64,000 nucleotides of DNA from Algoriphagus sanaruensis (GCF_001593605.1 NZ_CP012836.1:1240001-1304000), one strand, 5' to 3'. Counted from the first letter of the stretch, positions 10,816 through 20,875 are shown. Notes: a model not told the origin generated them from the sequence alone. Program-made: numbers and translations.

Positions 10816-11208
10816 ATGGAAGCAATAGCAAGATTAAAAAATGTTCCTACTTCTCCTCGCAAAATGCGATTGGTGGCTGACCTCGTGAGAGGTAAGCGTG
10901 TAGGATTAGCACTCAGCATTCTGAAATTCACTCCAAACCATGGTTCTATCCGTTTGGAAAAGCTCCTTCTTTCTGCAGTTGCCAACTGGCAAGCTAAAAA
11001 CCCAGGAGCAAAGCTTGAAGAAGCTGATCTTTATGTAAAGACAATTATGGTGGACGAGGGTAGATCTCTTAAGAGACTTAGACCTGCTCCTCAAGGAAGA
11101 GGACACCGTATCCGTAAAAGATCAAATCATGTAACCCTAGTTGTTGATTCTTTCGGCACTGAGGCTGTTACCGCTGATGTAGTAGAAACAAACGAAAAGG
11201 CAAACTAA
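10816..11208 (+). CDS. rplV: 50S ribosomal protein L22
   Basis: L22 contacts all domains of 23S rRNA and sends a beta-hairpin into the exit tunnel. The 130-residue sequence shows [18 protein letters not shown] at the start and the hairpin region [20 protein letters not shown]. The C-terminus has a short acidic tail ([15 protein letters not shown]). rpsC follows 7 bases later. Confidence 0.97.
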   Translation: MEAIARLKNVPTSPRKMRLVADLVRGKRVGLALSILKFTPNHGSIRLEKLLLSAVANWQAKNPGAKLEEADLYVKTIMVDEGRSLKRLRPAPQGRGHRIRKRSNHVTLVVDSFGTEAVTADVVETNEKAN

Positions 11209-11215
11209 AAATACT

Positions 11216-11953
11216 ATGGGACAAAAAATTAACCCAATAGGATTTAGACTTGGTGTTATCAAAGGTTGGGACTCCAATTGGTATGGAGGAAAAGACTTTG
11301 CTGATAAGTTATACGAAGATCAACAAATCCGTAAATACGTCCTTGCCAGAATTCCAAAAGGCGGTATTTCTAAGGTGATTATTGAGCGCACTTTAAAGCG
11401 TATCACTTTAACCATTCATACTGCCCGTCCAGGTGTAGTAATTGGTAAAGGTGGTGCTGAAGTGGATAAGCTTAAAGAAGAGCTTAAGAAAATCACAAAC
11501 AAGGATATTCAGATTAATATTTTTGAAATCAAGCGTCCAGAGTTAGATGCTAAACTTGTAGGTGAGTCAATTGCTCAACAGCTTCAAGCTAGAATTTCTT
11601 TCCGTCGTGCAATGAAGCAGGCTATAGCCGCAACAATGCGTGTAGGAGCTGAAGGTATTAAAGTAAAACTTTCTGGTCGTCTTGGAGGAGCTGAAATGGC
11701 TCGTTCTGAAATGTACAAAGAAGGTAGAATTCCTCTTCATACCCTTAGAGCTGACATTGATTACGCAATTTCTGAAGCACTTACAGTGTACGGAATCATT
11801 GGTATCAAAGTGTGGATTTTCAAAGGTGAAGTGTACGGAAAAAGAGATCTTTCTCCTAACCAAGGTGCAGCTAACGAACCAAAAGGTCAACGTTCTCAAG
11901 CTCCAAAAGGAAGAGATAAAGACGGTCCAAGACGTAGAAAAAGAAATAACTAA
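11216..11953 (+). CDS. rpsC: 30S ribosomal protein S3
   Basis: S3 guards the mRNA entry channel and contributes to mRNA unwinding. The N-terminal family start [12 protein letters not shown] is clear, the KH domain has its G-x-x-G loop in [17 protein letters not shown], and the C-terminal domain carries [20 protein letters not shown]. The protein (245 residues) ends in a basic low-complexity tail (residues about 215-245, RRRKRNN end), common in Bacteroidota. The gap to rplP is 25 bases. Confidence 0.97.
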   Translation: MGQKINPIGFRLGVIKGWDSNWYGGKDFADKLYEDQQIRKYVLARIPKGGISKVIIERTLKRITLTIHTARPGVVIGKGGAEVDKLKEELKKITNKDIQINIFEIKRPELDAKLVGESIAQQLQARISFRRAMKQAIAATMRVGAEGIKVKLSGRLGGAEMARSEMYKEGRIPLHTLRADIDYAISEALTVYGIIGIKVWIFKGEVYGKRDLSPNQGAANEPKGQRSQAPKGRDKDGPRRRKRNN

Positions 11954-11978
11954 TTTTCACCTTTCTAAGTGAGAAATC

Positions 11979-12398
11979 ATGTTACAGCCAAAAAGAACTA
12001 AATATAGGAAAATGCACAAGGGCCGTGTCAAAGGCATTGCGCAAAGAGGGCACGAGCTTTCTTTTGGCAACTTTGGCATTAAATCCCTTGAGCCAGGATG
12101 GATTACTTCACGCCAGATCGAAGCAGCACGTATTGCTATGACAAGAGCGATGAAGAGAGAAGGTCAGGTTTGGATCAGAATATTTCCTGATAAACCGATC
12201 ACTAAAAAGCCCGCAGAGGTACGTATGGGTAAAGGTAAAGGTGCTCCAGAGTATTGGGTTGCCGTTATTAAACCTGGAACTATCCTCTTCGAAGCTACAG
12301 GCGTGAGCCTGGAGACCGCTCAAGAGGCGTTGAGACTTGCGCAGCAGAAGCTACCCGTAAGTACAAGATTTGTTGTAAGAAGAGACTACGCTGAATAA
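11979..12398 (+). CDS. rplP: 50S ribosomal protein L16
   Basis: L16 sits in the central protuberance near the A-site tRNA. The 139 residues contain [19 protein letters not shown], the [20 protein letters not shown] segment, and [19 protein letters not shown], all family hallmarks. Length is normal. rpmC starts 9 bases later. Confidence 0.97.
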   Translation: MLQPKRTKYRKMHKGRVKGIAQRGHELSFGNFGIKSLEPGWITSRQIEAARIAMTRAMKREGQVWIRIFPDKPITKKPAEVRMGKGKGAPEYWVAVIKPGTILFEATGVSLETAQEALRLAQQKLPVSTRFVVRRDYAE

Positions 12399-12407
12399 TC
12401 AGGAACT

Positions 12408-12590
12408 ATGAAAAATACTGAAATCAGATCACTTTCAGCAAGTGAAATCGCCGAGCGAATTGTCGCTGAGCAGGAGAATCTAAGCAAATTGAATTTTGCC
12501 CATTCGATTTCTCCAATTGAGAATCCTAACAGAATCAGAGAGTCCAAGCGTTTGATCGCAAGATTAAAGACTGCATTGCACTCCAAATAA
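12408..12590 (+). CDS. rpmC: 50S ribosomal protein L29
   Basis: L29 is a small two-helix protein near the tunnel exit, next to L23. The 60-residue product shows the usual pattern: EIRSLSASEIAERI, a basic/acidic linker, then NPNRIRESKRLIARLKTALHSK. The gap to rpsQ is 19 bases. Confidence 0.95.
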   Translation: MKNTEIRSLSASEIAERIVAEQENLSKLNFAHSISPIENPNRIRESKRLIARLKTALHSK

Positions 12591-12609
12591 CTAGCTAACA
12601 GAAAGAAAA

Positions 12610-12873
12610 ATGGCTACGATTGAGAGAAATCTTCGCAAAGAAAGAATTGGCAAAGTCGTAAGCAACAAAATGGATAAGTCCATAACTGTAGCTGTAGAAC
12701 GTAAGGTAAAGCATCCTATCTACGGTAAGTTTGTTGCTAAGACAACCAAATTTATGGTTCATGACGAGAAAAATGAATGTAACCCTGGTGATGTGGTTAG
12801 AATCAGTGAAACTCGTCCGCTGAGCAAGAACAAGCGTTGGAGATTAGTTGAAATTATTGAAAGGGCTAAGTAA
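12610..12873 (+). CDS. rpsQ: 30S ribosomal protein S17
   Basis: S17 is an OB-fold protein that binds helices 7 and 11 of 16S rRNA early in assembly. The 87 residues contain [40 protein letters not shown] and [21 protein letters not shown], the family signature. It lies 2 bases ahead of rplN. Confidence 0.97.
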   Translation: MATIERNLRKERIGKVVSNKMDKSITVAVERKVKHPIYGKFVAKTTKFMVHDEKNECNPGDVVRISETRPLSKNKRWRLVEIIERAK

Positions 12874-12875
12874 TC

Positions 12876-13244
12876 ATGATACAGCAAGAATCCAGACTAA
12901 GTGTAGCGGATAATTCCGGCGCAAAAGAAGTGTTGGTAATCCGTGTATTGGGAGGAACTAAGAAGCGTTATGCTTCTATCGGTGACAAGGTTGTTGTGAC
13001 TGTAAAATCTGCCCTTTCTTCCAGCAATATGAAAAAAGGTACCGTTTCTAAAGCGGTTATTGTAAGAACCAAAAAAGAGATCCGTAGAAAGGATGGTTCT
13101 TATATCAGATTCGAAGACAATGCTGCTGTATTGTTAAACAATAACGATGAACCTAGAGGAACCCGTATTTTCGGTCCTGTTGCTAGAGAGCTTCGTGAAA
13201 AGCAGTTCATGAAAATTATTTCCTTGGCCCCTGAAGTACTTTAA
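12876..13244 (+). CDS. rplN: 50S ribosomal protein L14
   Basis: L14 forms intersubunit bridge B8 and is the target of the silencing factor RsfS. The 122-residue sequence begins [20 protein letters not shown] and contains [20 protein letters not shown] and [20 protein letters not shown], all diagnostic. Length is exactly the family norm. rplX starts 2 bases later. Confidence 0.98.
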   Translation: MIQQESRLSVADNSGAKEVLVIRVLGGTKKRYASIGDKVVVTVKSALSSSNMKKGTVSKAVIVRTKKEIRRKDGSYIRFEDNAAVLLNNNDEPRGTRIFGPVARELREKQFMKIISLAPEVL

Positions 13245-13246
13245 TC

Positions 13247-13591
13247 ATGGAAAGAAAATTCAATAAGCAGCAAAAGCTGCATATCAAAACTGGTGATACT
13301 GTTAAAGTGATTGCCGGTGATGACAAAGGAAAAACAGGCAAGGTACTTTCTGTTGATACTAAAAACAGTAGAGCGATTGTAGAAGGCATTAACATGATTA
13401 CAAAACATGTTAAACCAACTGCTGCAAAACCTCAAGGTGGTATCGAAAAGAAAGAAGCTGCACTTCATATCAGCAATCTTATGTTAGTGGATCCAAAAAC
13501 TGGTGAAGCTACTAGAACAGGTCGTAAAGCTGATGAAAGTGGTAAACTCGTTAGATATTCTAAGAAAACTGGGGAGGTGATCAATGGCTAA
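13247..13591 (+). CDS. rplX: 50S ribosomal protein L24
   Basis: L24 is one of the two initiators of 50S assembly and contains a KOW motif. Visible segments are [20 protein letters not shown] (KOW), [21 protein letters not shown] and a C-terminal region around [13 protein letters not shown]. The protein is 114 residues. Its last 8 bases overlap the rplE start (ATGGCTAA), so translation of the two is probably coupled. Confidence 0.97.
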   Translation: MERKFNKQQKLHIKTGDTVKVIAGDDKGKTGKVLSVDTKNSRAIVEGINMITKHVKPTAAKPQGGIEKKEAALHISNLMLVDPKTGEATRTGRKADESGKLVRYSKKTGEVING

Positions 13592-14141
13592 TCCGAGAAT
13601 TAAAGAAAAATACCTGAACGATATCGTTCCAGCTCTTAAAGAGAAGTTTCAGTACACTTCAATTATGCAAGTTCCTAAGTTGACCAAAATAGTGGTTAAT
13701 AAAGGTATTGGAGCGGCTGTTGCAGATAAGAAATTGGTCGATCAAGGTGTAGAAGAGCTTTCTTTGATCACTGGTCAGCGTGCAGTAGCTACAAAAGCTA
13801 AAATCGCTGTTTCCAACTTTAAGCTTCGTGAAGGAATGCCTATTGGAGCGAAAGTTACACTTAGAGGTGAGCGTATGTACGAATTTCTTGATCGTCTAAT
13901 GACTGTGGCTTTGCCTCGAGTTAGGGATTTCAAAGGAATTTCTGATAAAGGATTTGATGGACGCGGTAACTATACCTTAGGTGTTACTGAACAAATCATC
14001 TTCCCTGAAATTTCTATTGAGAAAGTAAATAGAATTTCGGGCATGGATATCACCTTCGTGACCACAGCAAATACAGACGAAGAAGCTTTTGCATTGTTGA
14101 AAGCTTTTGGAATGCCTTTCGTTAATAAAAATCAAGAATAA
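13584..14141 (+). CDS. rplE: 50S ribosomal protein L5
   Basis: L5 binds 5S rRNA and contacts P-site tRNA and S13 at bridge B1b. The 185 residues contain [36 protein letters not shown] and [18 protein letters not shown], all family signatures. The start overlaps rplX by 8 bases; rpsN follows after 2 bases. Confidence 0.97.
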   Translation: MANPRIKEKYLNDIVPALKEKFQYTSIMQVPKLTKIVVNKGIGAAVADKKLVDQGVEELSLITGQRAVATKAKIAVSNFKLREGMPIGAKVTLRGERMYEFLDRLMTVALPRVRDFKGISDKGFDGRGNYTLGVTEQIIFPEISIEKVNRISGMDITFVTTANTDEEAFALLKAFGMPFVNKNQE

Positions 14142-14143
14142 TT

Positions 14144-14413
14144 ATGGCAAGAGAGTCCATCAAAGCTCGTGAGAGAAAAAGAGAACGACTGGTAGCCAAG
14201 TATGCCAAGAAAAGAGCTGAGCTGAAAGCAGCCGGTGACTACGAAGCCCTTGACAAATTACCAAAAAATGCTTCTCCGGTTAGGCTTCACAATCGTTGCA
14301 AGTTGACTGGCCGTCCTAAAGGTTATATGAGAAAATTTGGAATTAACAGGGTTACCTTCAGAGAAATGGCATCCGCTGGAAAAATTCCAGGTTTGACTAA
14401 GTCTAGCTGGTAA
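14144..14413 (+). CDS. rpsN: 30S ribosomal protein S14 (zinc-free type)
   Basis: S14 is a head protein close to the A site. The 89-residue form has no CxxC pair; only one cysteine is present, in [20 protein letters not shown]. This is the long, zinc-independent form rather than the 61-residue four-cysteine form. The C-terminus [11 protein letters not shown] is typical. It is the last gene before the internal promoter in front of rpsH; no terminator is seen in between. Confidence 0.97.
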   Translation: MARESIKARERKRERLVAKYAKKRAELKAAGDYEALDKLPKNASPVRLHNRCKLTGRPKGYMRKFGINRVTFREMASAGKIPGLTKSSW

Positions 14414-14427
14414 AATAACGACAGTAG

Positions 14428-14458
14428 TTTTTATTCTAAAAATCAATTCGTAACTTTG
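14428..14458 (+). promoter_or_regulatory. Internal promoter upstream of rpsH
   Basis: A clear -7 element TAacTTTG lies at 14451-14458. The -33 region (GTTTTT near 14427-14432) is T-rich but lacks the final G. Bases from about 14458 to 14476 can form a small hairpin (GCA/CCC with GGG/TGC and a 2-base bulge) right at the expected start of the RNA. The leader to rpsH is about 32 bases. Confidence 0.65.
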
Positions 14459-14494
14459 CACGCCCAAAACGGGTGCTGCTAGACTATAATAATT

Positions 14495-14890
14495 ATGACT
14501 GATCCAATAGCTGATTATCTGACTAGATTGAGAAACGCCATCAAGGCTTCTCATCGAATCGTAGAGATACCTGCTTCTAACCTTAAGAAGGAGATCACTA
14601 AAGTTTTGCATGATAAAGGATATATCCAAAACTATAAGTTTGAAGATAATGGTCCTCAGGGTACAATTAAAATTGCCTTGAAGTACAATCCTACTACAAA
14701 GCAAAATGCAATTGTGAATCTTACAAGAGTTAGTACTCCAGGTCTTAGAAAATATGCCAAACACGATGAGCTCCCAAGAGTGATCAATGGTTTGGGTATT
14801 GCAATCATTTCCACTTCTAAGGGAGTGATGACAGACAAAGAAGCCCGAACTGAAGGTATCGGTGGCGAAGTACTTTGCTATGTATATTAA
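14495..14890 (+). CDS. rpsH: 30S ribosomal protein S8
   Basis: S8 binds the central domain of 16S rRNA and in E. coli represses the spc operon by binding near rplE. The 131-residue sequence begins [19 protein letters not shown] and ends with [13 protein letters not shown] and GGEVLCYVY, as in the family. It is the first gene behind the internal promoter, which would allow S8 and the following genes to be set apart from the rplC-rpsN part. Confidence 0.97.
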   Translation: MTDPIADYLTRLRNAIKASHRIVEIPASNLKKEITKVLHDKGYIQNYKFEDNGPQGTIKIALKYNPTTKQNAIVNLTRVSTPGLRKYAKHDELPRVINGLGIAIISTSKGVMTDKEARTEGIGGEVLCYVY

Positions 14891-14899
14891 TAAAATATC

Positions 14900-15457
14900 A
14901 TGTCTAGAATAGGTAAAAAACCAATAAATCTACCCAGCGGTGTTACTGTAGACGTGTCAGCTCACAATACTGTCACTGTTAAAGGTCCAAAGGGTACCCT
15001 GACTCAGGATGTGAATCCCGATATTCAGGTTAGCGTGGAAGGCAACACATTGGTGCTTTCCAGACCTACTGATTCTAAAAGACATAAGTCCATGCATGGT
15101 CTTTATAGAGCCCTAGTCAACAATATGGTTGTAGGTGTATCTGAAGGCTATAAAAAAGAAATGGAACTTGTCGGTGTAGGTTATAAGGCTTCCAATCAAG
15201 GTCAAGTGTTAGAGCTTAGCTTAGGCTATTCTCACAGCATTTTCATGGCCTTACCTAATGAGATTTCTTTGAAAACAGAAACTCCAAAAGGTAAGAACCC
15301 AGTGATTACTCTTGAAGGAATCGATAAAGAACTCATAGGTCAAGTAGCTGCCAAAATCCGATCCTTGCGTAAGGTTGAGCCTTACAAAGGTAAAGGTGTT
15401 CGTTTTGTCGGTGAAGTTGTTAGACGTAAGGCTGGTAAAACTGCCGGTAAAAAATAA
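14900..15457 (+). CDS. rplF: 50S ribosomal protein L6
   Basis: L6 lies near the sarcin-ricin loop and the factor-binding site. The 185-residue protein shows the duplicated fold: SRIGKKPINLPSGVTVDV at the start, LHGLYRALVNNMV-like text in the middle, and the C-terminal signature KVEPYKGKGVRFVGEVVRRK. Length is slightly above the E. coli protein because of the GKTAGKK tail. Gap to rplR is 6 bases. Confidence 0.97.
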   Translation: MSRIGKKPINLPSGVTVDVSAHNTVTVKGPKGTLTQDVNPDIQVSVEGNTLVLSRPTDSKRHKSMHGLYRALVNNMVVGVSEGYKKEMELVGVGYKASNQGQVLELSLGYSHSIFMALPNEISLKTETPKGKNPVITLEGIDKELIGQVAAKIRSLRKVEPYKGKGVRFVGEVVRRKAGKTAGKK

Positions 15458-15463
15458 TAGGTT

Positions 15464-15814
15464 ATGGCATTTAATAAGAATTCCAGAAGACTTAGAATCA
15501 AGCAGGGTATCAGAAAGAAAATTTCTGGTACGGATTCCAGACCTCGGTTGTCTGTATTCAAAAGTAATACAGGCATTTATGCACAATTGGTTGATGATCT
15601 TAAAGGTCACACATTGGCTCAAGCTTCCTCTAAAGAACTTGGAGCAAAGTCTAACACCAACCTAGAAGTTTCTAAAGAAGTCGGTAAAAAACTTGCTGAA
15701 AGAGCCGTAGCAAATGGTGTCTCTGCAGTCGTTTTCGATAGAAATGGATATTTGTTCCATGGAAATGTAAAAGCTTTGGCTGACGGTGCCAGAGAAGGAG
15801 GCCTTAAATTTTAA
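15464..15814 (+). CDS. rplR: 50S ribosomal protein L18
   Basis: L18 binds 5S rRNA together with L5 and L25-type proteins. The 116-residue sequence contains [38 protein letters not shown] and the ending [15 protein letters not shown], all typical. It lies 6 bases after rplF and 5 before rpsE. Confidence 0.97.
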   Translation: MAFNKNSRRLRIKQGIRKKISGTDSRPRLSVFKSNTGIYAQLVDDLKGHTLAQASSKELGAKSNTNLEVSKEVGKKLAERAVANGVSAVVFDRNGYLFHGNVKALADGAREGGLKF

Positions 15815-15819
15815 TCGTT

Positions 15820-16338
15820 ATGTCTCAAGTAAGAAGAAAACCCATTAGGGCTACAGATACAGAATTGAAAGAAAAGGTTGTTGCTATCAACCGTGTTGCC
15901 AAAGTGGTAAAGGGTGGTAGAAGATTTTCCTTTTCAGCTATTGTTGTTGTTGGCGATGGCCAAGGTGTAGTAGGTTATGGTCTTGGTAAAGCCAATGAAG
16001 TAACTGACGCTATTACCAAAGGCATTGAAGATGCTAAAAAGAATTTGGTTAAGGTACCAGTTCTAAAAGGAACTATTCCTCACGAGCAGATTGGTAAATT
16101 CGGTGGAGGTTTGGTTTTGATCAAACCAGCTGCTGCAGGTACTGGTGTTATTGCTGGTGGTGCGATGCGTGCTGTTTTAGAATCAGCGGGTGTAACTGAC
16201 GTATTAGCAAAATCAAAAGGCTCTTCTAATCCTCACAACGTAGTTAAGGCTACGATTGATGCTTTGGTTCAGCTTAGAGATGCTATATCTGTTTCACAGC
16301 AAAGAGGTGTGAAAATGTCTAAAGTCTTTAATGGATAA
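15820..16338 (+). CDS. rpsE: 30S ribosomal protein S5
   Basis: S5 shapes the mRNA entry site with S3 and S4 and influences decoding accuracy. The 172 residues contain the double-stranded RNA-binding-like N-terminal domain ([20 protein letters not shown], then [17 protein letters not shown]) and the C-terminal domain with [18 protein letters not shown]. rpmD starts 5 bases later. Confidence 0.98.
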   Translation: MSQVRRKPIRATDTELKEKVVAINRVAKVVKGGRRFSFSAIVVVGDGQGVVGYGLGKANEVTDAITKGIEDAKKNLVKVPVLKGTIPHEQIGKFGGGLVLIKPAAAGTGVIAGGAMRAVLESAGVTDVLAKSKGSSNPHNVVKATIDALVQLRDAISVSQQRGVKMSKVFNG

Positions 16339-16343
16339 TTATC

Positions 16344-16523
16344 ATGGCGAAGATCAAGATCACACAAGTAAAAAGTACGATTGACAGACCGAAAGATCAG
16401 AAAGCTACTATCGTAGCCCTTGGTTTGGGTCGTATCAGCAAATCTGTTGTGGTGGAAAACACCCCTCAAATTGCTGGAATGGTAAATAAAGTGAATCACC
16501 TTGTAAAAGTGGAGGAGGCTTAA
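16344..16523 (+). CDS. rpmD: 50S ribosomal protein L30
   Basis: A 59-residue protein. It begins [20 protein letters not shown], continues with [19 protein letters not shown] and ends [14 protein letters not shown], which is the L30 pattern (ferredoxin-like fold, binds domain II and V of 23S rRNA). It lies exactly where expected between rpsE (5 bases) and rplO (1 base). Confidence 0.96.
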   Translation: MAKIKITQVKSTIDRPKDQKATIVALGLGRISKSVVVENTPQIAGMVNKVNHLVKVEEA

Positions 16524-16524
16524 T

Positions 16525-16971
16525 ATGAAACTTAGTACATTAACTCCAGCTGACGGCTCGGTAAAGTCTAGAAAAAGGATTGGTCGTGGTACCGGTTCTG
16601 GTAGAGGTGGTACTTCTACAAGAGGACACAAAGGAGCTAAATCAAGATCCGGTTACAAAAAGAAAATCGGGTTTGAAGGTGGTCAAATGCCTTTACAAAG
16701 AAGAGTTCCAAAATTTGGATTTAAATCTTTGAATAAAATCGAATACAAGCCCGTTAATTTGTCTACATTGCAAGCCCTTTCAGAGCAGCATAACCTTACT
16801 GTAGTTGATCTCAGTGTTTTGGTTGCTCACGGATTGGCTTCTAAGAATGATAAAATTAAAGTTCTTGGTAACGGTGAATTGACTAGCAAACTTGAGGTGT
16901 CTGCGCATCAGTTTTCTGCTTCTGCAATTGAAGCAATTACAAAATTGGGAGGCACTGCCAATAAGATTTAA
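16525..16971 (+). CDS. rplO: 50S ribosomal protein L15
   Basis: L15 is a late assembly protein with a long basic N-terminal extension. The 148 residues show [20 protein letters not shown], the glycine/arginine-rich [18 protein letters not shown] segment and [19 protein letters not shown], the family signature. secY starts 8 bases after its stop. Confidence 0.97.
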   Translation: MKLSTLTPADGSVKSRKRIGRGTGSGRGGTSTRGHKGAKSRSGYKKKIGFEGGQMPLQRRVPKFGFKSLNKIEYKPVNLSTLQALSEQHNLTVVDLSVLVAHGLASKNDKIKVLGNGELTSKLEVSAHQFSASAIEAITKLGGTANKI

Positions 16972-16979
16972 GTAATTGA

Positions 16980-18299
16980 ATGAAAAAGTTTATTTCGACA
17001 GTTAAGAATATTTTCTCGATCGAAGATCTGAGAGTTAGAATTCTCAATACCATTGGTTTTCTTATCGTCTTCAGATTAGGTTCGTTTGTTGTTCTTCCAG
17101 GTGTGGATCCAAGTCGTCTTGGTGGTCCACAAGAGGGTATCTTTGGACTAATTGATACTTTTCTTGGAGGTGCATTTAGCAACGCTTCTATCTTCGGTCT
17201 GGGTATTATGCCCTACATTTCTGCTTCAATTGTGTTGCAACTTTTGACTGTCGGACTACCTTACTTTCAAAAAATGCAAAAGGAAGGGGAGTCTGGAAGA
17301 AAAAGAATTAACCAGATTACTCGGGTTCTGACCATTGCCATCACTGTTGCGCAAGGTATCGGTTATATAACTGCTACTATTTTGCCGACAGGAGCTGTAA
17401 TGGTTAGCACCTCCCTCTTCATGTTTAGCTCTTTGGTCCTTCTTTCGGCCGGCACAATGTTCTGTATGTGGTTGGGTGAAAAGATTACTGAAAAAGGAAT
17501 TGGCAATGGTATTTCAATGCTGATTATGATTGGTATTATCTCTCGATTCCCTGGGGCAATTATTGCTGAAGGTTTGGAAAAAGGGACATCAGGAATGCTT
17601 TTATTAATTATTGAAGCTGTTGTATTGTTCTTTGTAGTTGTAGGTGTAATTGCGCTTACGGAGGCCACTAGAAGAATACCTGTTCAATATGCAAAACAAG
17701 TTGTTGGAGGTAAAGTTTACGGAGGTCAAAGACAGTATATACCAATTAAAGTGAATGCCTCTGGAGTAATGCCTATTATTTTCGCGCAATCACTAATGTT
17801 TGTTCCTGCCTTGATCGCGCAGATTTGGGCTGGTGAAAGTGATATTGCGAATTACATTGGTACAACTTTCAGTGATTTTACTTCTTGGCAATACAACCTT
17901 TTGTTTGCTTCTCTGATTGTAATATTCACGTTCTTCTATACAGCAATTACCGTTAATCCAGAGCAGATTGCTGAAGATATGAAGAGAAATGGTGGATTTG
18001 TGCCTGGTATTAAACCTGGTGCTCCAACTTCTGATTTCATCGACAGTATTATTTCAAAAATTACCCTTCCAGGTTCTATTTTGTTAGCTGCTGTTGCGAT
18101 CATGCCTGCCTTAGCTATTATTGCTGGTGTAGGTAGCGAGTTTTCACAATTCTATGGTGGAACCTCACTTTTGATCATGGTAGGTGTCATCATGGATACT
18201 CTTCGCCAAATTGAGAGTTATCTTTTGATGAGACATTACGAAGGAATGATGAAGAGCGGTAATATGAAGAATAATGCTTCTAATTACCAAGTAGCATAA
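16980..18299 (+). CDS. secY: Preprotein translocase subunit SecY
   Basis: SecY is the protein-conducting channel of the Sec pathway in the inner membrane. The 439 residues form ten hydrophobic segments. Recognisable parts are the plug region with GGAFSNASIFGLGIMPYISA, the signature GIGNGISMLIMIGI, and the cytoplasmic loop VQYAKQVVGGKVYGGQRQYIP that serves SecA and ribosome binding. It follows rplO by 8 bases and precedes map by 1. Unlike many bacteria there is no adk between secY and map. Confidence 0.98.
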   Translation: MKKFISTVKNIFSIEDLRVRILNTIGFLIVFRLGSFVVLPGVDPSRLGGPQEGIFGLIDTFLGGAFSNASIFGLGIMPYISASIVLQLLTVGLPYFQKMQKEGESGRKRINQITRVLTIAITVAQGIGYITATILPTGAVMVSTSLFMFSSLVLLSAGTMFCMWLGEKITEKGIGNGISMLIMIGIISRFPGAIIAEGLEKGTSGMLLLIIEAVVLFFVVVGVIALTEATRRIPVQYAKQVVGGKVYGGQRQYIPIKVNASGVMPIIFAQSLMFVPALIAQIWAGESDIANYIGTTFSDFTSWQYNLLFASLIVIFTFFYTAITVNPEQIAEDMKRNGGFVPGIKPGAPTSDFIDSIISKITLPGSILLAAVAIMPALAIIAGVGSEFSQFYGGTSLLIMVGVIMDTLRQIESYLLMRHYEGMMKSGNMKNNASNYQVA

Positions 18300-18300
18300 A

Positions 18301-19074
18301 ATGATTCATTATAAGACTTCTGAGGAAGTTCAGTTAATTAAAAATAGTGCTGATATACTTGGCAAAGCACATGGTGAAGTAGCCAAGTATATCAAAGAGG
18401 GAGTAAAGACTTCCTTTCTCGACAAAATTGCTGAAGAGTTTATTAGGGACAATGGCGCTGTACCTTCGTTTAAAGGCTACAATGGATTTCCCGCTTCACT
18501 TTGTATTTCTGTGAATGAAGTTGTTGTTCACGGTTTTCCTAGTGATTATGAATTGAAAGATGGCGATATAATCTCTGTAGATTGTGGAGTCTTTCACCAA
18601 GGTTTTCATAGCGATTCCGCTTATACTTATCCTGTTGGTGAGGTTCCCCCTTCTGTTTTAGATTTATTACGATTTACGAAAGATTCGCTATACCTCGGTA
18701 TTGAACAGGCTGTGGTTGGGAATCGAATCGGTGATATCGGTTATGCCATTCAGAAATTTGTTGAGGCTAAAGGTTACACGGTAGTTAGGGAATTAGTTGG
18801 ACATGGGCTTGGTAAAAAGCTTCATGAATCACCCGAAGTCCCTAATTATGGTAAGCGAGGCAGTGGTACTTTATTGAAACCTGGAATGGTGATAGCGATT
18901 GAACCGATGGTGAATTTAGGTACTAGGAATATTGTTCAGGAAAAAGATGGTTGGACCATTCGAACCGCTGACAGAAAGCCCTCTGCACATTACGAGCATA
19001 CGGTCGCAATTCTTGATGGTAAAACTGAAATATTGACGACTCATAAATACATAGAGGAGAACTTTAAATTCTAA
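18301..19074 (+). CDS. map: Methionine aminopeptidase, type I
   Basis: Removes the initiator methionine from nascent proteins; a cytosolic dinuclear metal enzyme. The 257 residues hold the metal ligands in order: [19 protein letters not shown] (two Asp), [18 protein letters not shown] (His), AIEPMVN (Glu) and the C-terminal [11 protein letters not shown] (Glu). There is no N-terminal zinc-finger extension. It is packed between secY and infA with 1-base gaps, a common arrangement in this operon. Confidence 0.97.
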   Translation: MIHYKTSEEVQLIKNSADILGKAHGEVAKYIKEGVKTSFLDKIAEEFIRDNGAVPSFKGYNGFPASLCISVNEVVVHGFPSDYELKDGDIISVDCGVFHQGFHSDSAYTYPVGEVPPSVLDLLRFTKDSLYLGIEQAVVGNRIGDIGYAIQKFVEAKGYTVVRELVGHGLGKKLHESPEVPNYGKRGSGTLLKPGMVIAIEPMVNLGTRNIVQEKDGWTIRTADRKPSAHYEHTVAILDGKTEILTTHKYIEENFKF

Positions 19075-19075
19075 T

Positions 19076-19294
19076 ATGGCAAAACAAACTTCCATCGAGC
19101 AAGACGGAACAATTATCGAGGCGTTGTCTAACGCTATGTTCAAGGTTGAGCTAGAAAATGGGCATCAATTGATTGCACACATATCAGGTAAGATGAGAAT
19201 GAATTACATTAAAATTCTTCCTGGTGATAAAGTGAAACTGGAGTTGTCTCCCTATGATTTAACAAAAGGTAGAATAGTGTATCGATATAAATAG
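19076..19294 (+). CDS. infA: Translation initiation factor IF-1
   Basis: IF-1 binds the A site of the 30S subunit during initiation. The 72-residue protein is a single S1/OB fold: [20 protein letters not shown], then [20 protein letters not shown] and [19 protein letters not shown], ending GRIVYRYK. This is textbook length and sequence. rpmJ starts 6 bases later. Confidence 0.98.
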   Translation: MAKQTSIEQDGTIIEALSNAMFKVELENGHQLIAHISGKMRMNYIKILPGDKVKLELSPYDLTKGRIVYRYK

Positions 19295-19300
19295 ACTGAC

Positions 19301-19417
19301 ATGAAAGTAAAGGCATCTATTAAGAAGAGAAGTGCTGACTGTAAAGTAATCAGAAGAAAAGGTAAGCTTTACGTCATCAACAAGAAAAATCCAAAGTATA
19401 AACAAAGACAAGGTTAA
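19301..19417 (+). CDS. rpmJ: 50S ribosomal protein L36 (zinc-free form)
   Basis: A 38-residue protein. It reads [20 protein letters not shown] and continues to the invariant end PKYKQRQG. The zinc-binding form has C11, C14, C27 and H33; here these are S11, C14, N27 and Y33, so zinc cannot be held and one cysteine remains as a relic. It sits between infA (6 bases) and rpsM (4 bases), its usual place. Confidence 0.96.
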   Translation: MKVKASIKKRSADCKVIRRKGKLYVINKKNPKYKQRQG

Positions 19418-19421
19418 GATT

Positions 19422-19799
19422 ATGGCTAGAATTGCAGGTGTAGACATACCAGACAATAAGCGTGGCGAAATCGGACTTACCTACATCTTCGGAATTGGTA
19501 GAAGTTCGGCCAGAGCTATCCTGAGCAAAGCCGGTATCTCTTTTGACAAAAAAGCTGGAGAGTGGAATGATGATGAATCTACTGCTATCCGTAACATCAT
19601 CGCTGAAGAATTCAGAACCGAAGGTGTGCTTAAATCAGAGATCCAGCTTAACATCAAGCGATTGATGGATATTGGTTGTTATAGAGGCTTGAGACACAGA
19701 AAAGGACTTCCTGTTCGTGGTCAAGGAACAAAAAATAACGCCAGAACAAGAAAAGGTAAGAGAAAGACAGTTGCAAACAAGAAAAAAGCAACTAAATAA
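19422..19799 (+). CDS. rpsM: 30S ribosomal protein S13
   Basis: S13 is a head protein that forms bridges B1a and B1b and contacts P-site tRNA through its C-terminal tail. The 125 residues contain [20 protein letters not shown], the helix-two-turn-helix, and [20 protein letters not shown] followed by a basic tail. Length is normal. Confidence 0.98.
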   Translation: MARIAGVDIPDNKRGEIGLTYIFGIGRSSARAILSKAGISFDKKAGEWNDDESTAIRNIIAEEFRTEGVLKSEIQLNIKRLMDIGCYRGLRHRKGLPVRGQGTKNNARTRKGKRKTVANKKKATK

Positions 19800-19814
19800 A
19801 ACCTGATTTAGATT

Positions 19815-20213
19815 ATGGCTCAGAAAAGAAACGATAAATCGAAAGGTAAAAAGAGAGTAGTAAAGGTAGAAGCTGTAGGACAAGCTCACATTAAAGCTTC
19901 CTTCAACAATATCATCATCTCTATTACCAACAATGCAGGTCAAGTGATCTCTTGGGCTTCTGCCGGTAAAATGGGATTCAGAGGTTCTAAGAAAAATACT
20001 CCTTACGCTGCGCAAATGGCTGCTCAAAACTGTGGACAGGTCGCTTATGACCTTGGTCTAAGAAAAATTGAGGTATTTGTTAAAGGTCCTGGTGCTGGTC
20101 GTGAATCTGCGATTAGAACTTTACAAAATGTAGGTCTTGACGTGACTACGATTATCGATGTCACTCCACTTCCTCACAACGGATGTAGACCTCCAAAGCG
20201 TAGAAGAGTTTAA
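19815..20213 (+). CDS. rpsK: 30S ribosomal protein S11
   Basis: S11 lines the platform near the E site and mRNA exit. The 132 residues contain [20 protein letters not shown], the [18 protein letters not shown] signature and the ending [18 protein letters not shown]. The start is at the first ATG after rpsM, with a short lysine-rich N-terminus. rpsD follows 18 bases later. Confidence 0.98.
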   Translation: MAQKRNDKSKGKKRVVKVEAVGQAHIKASFNNIIISITNNAGQVISWASAGKMGFRGSKKNTPYAAQMAAQNCGQVAYDLGLRKIEVFVKGPGAGRESAIRTLQNVGLDVTTIIDVTPLPHNGCRPPKRRRV

Positions 20214-20231
20214 TTTTAAAAAGGTAAAAGA

Positions 20232-20837
20232 ATGGCAAGATATACAGGTCCTAAAGCAAAAATCTCCAGAAGATTTGGAGAAGCTATCGAAGGGCATAGC
20301 AAGGCACTTCAAAAGAAAAACTATCCTCCAGGTATGCATGGTAGAGGTAGAAGAAAGAAGCAGTCTGAATATGCTATCCAGCTTGCAGAGAAGCAGAAAG
20401 CAAAATACATCTATGGTGTTTTGGAAAGACAATTCGCTAAGATGTTTGACATTGCTTCCAGAAAGTCAGGTATTACAGGTGAAAACCTCCTTCAGCTTCT
20501 TGAAGCTCGTTTGGATAATACAGTTTACCGTATGGGCATTTCCCCTACTCGTCGTGGAGCTAGACAGCTTGTTTCTCATAAGCATATCCTAGTAAATGGT
20601 GAGGTAGTAAACATCCCATCTTATATTTTGAAGCCAGGTGATGTTGTGTCTGTTAGAGAGAGATCTAAATCTCTTGAGGCGATCACTAACAGCCTAGCAG
20701 GTAGAGGCGCTAATAGATATCCTTGGTTAGAGTGGGATAACGCTTCTTTGACAGGCAAATTCGTAAGTGTTCCAGGAAGAGATGATATTCCTGAGAATAT
20801 TAAGGAGCAGCTCATTGTCGAACTTTACTCTAAGTAA
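20232..20837 (+). CDS. rpsD: 30S ribosomal protein S4
   Basis: S4 nucleates 16S rRNA folding and controls fidelity with S5. The 201 residues begin [20 protein letters not shown] and contain the S4 RNA-binding domain ([20 protein letters not shown], then [19 protein letters not shown]). The N-terminal zinc cysteines of some homologues are absent, as in other zinc-free S4 proteins. It precedes rpoA by 38 bases. Confidence 0.97.
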   Translation: MARYTGPKAKISRRFGEAIEGHSKALQKKNYPPGMHGRGRRKKQSEYAIQLAEKQKAKYIYGVLERQFAKMFDIASRKSGITGENLLQLLEARLDNTVYRMGISPTRRGARQLVSHKHILVNGEVVNIPSYILKPGDVVSVRERSKSLEAITNSLAGRGANRYPWLEWDNASLTGKFVSVPGRDDIPENIKEQLIVELYSK

Positions 20838-20875
20838 TATTTTACTATTTTCAGCTAAAAAAAAGAACTAGATAT

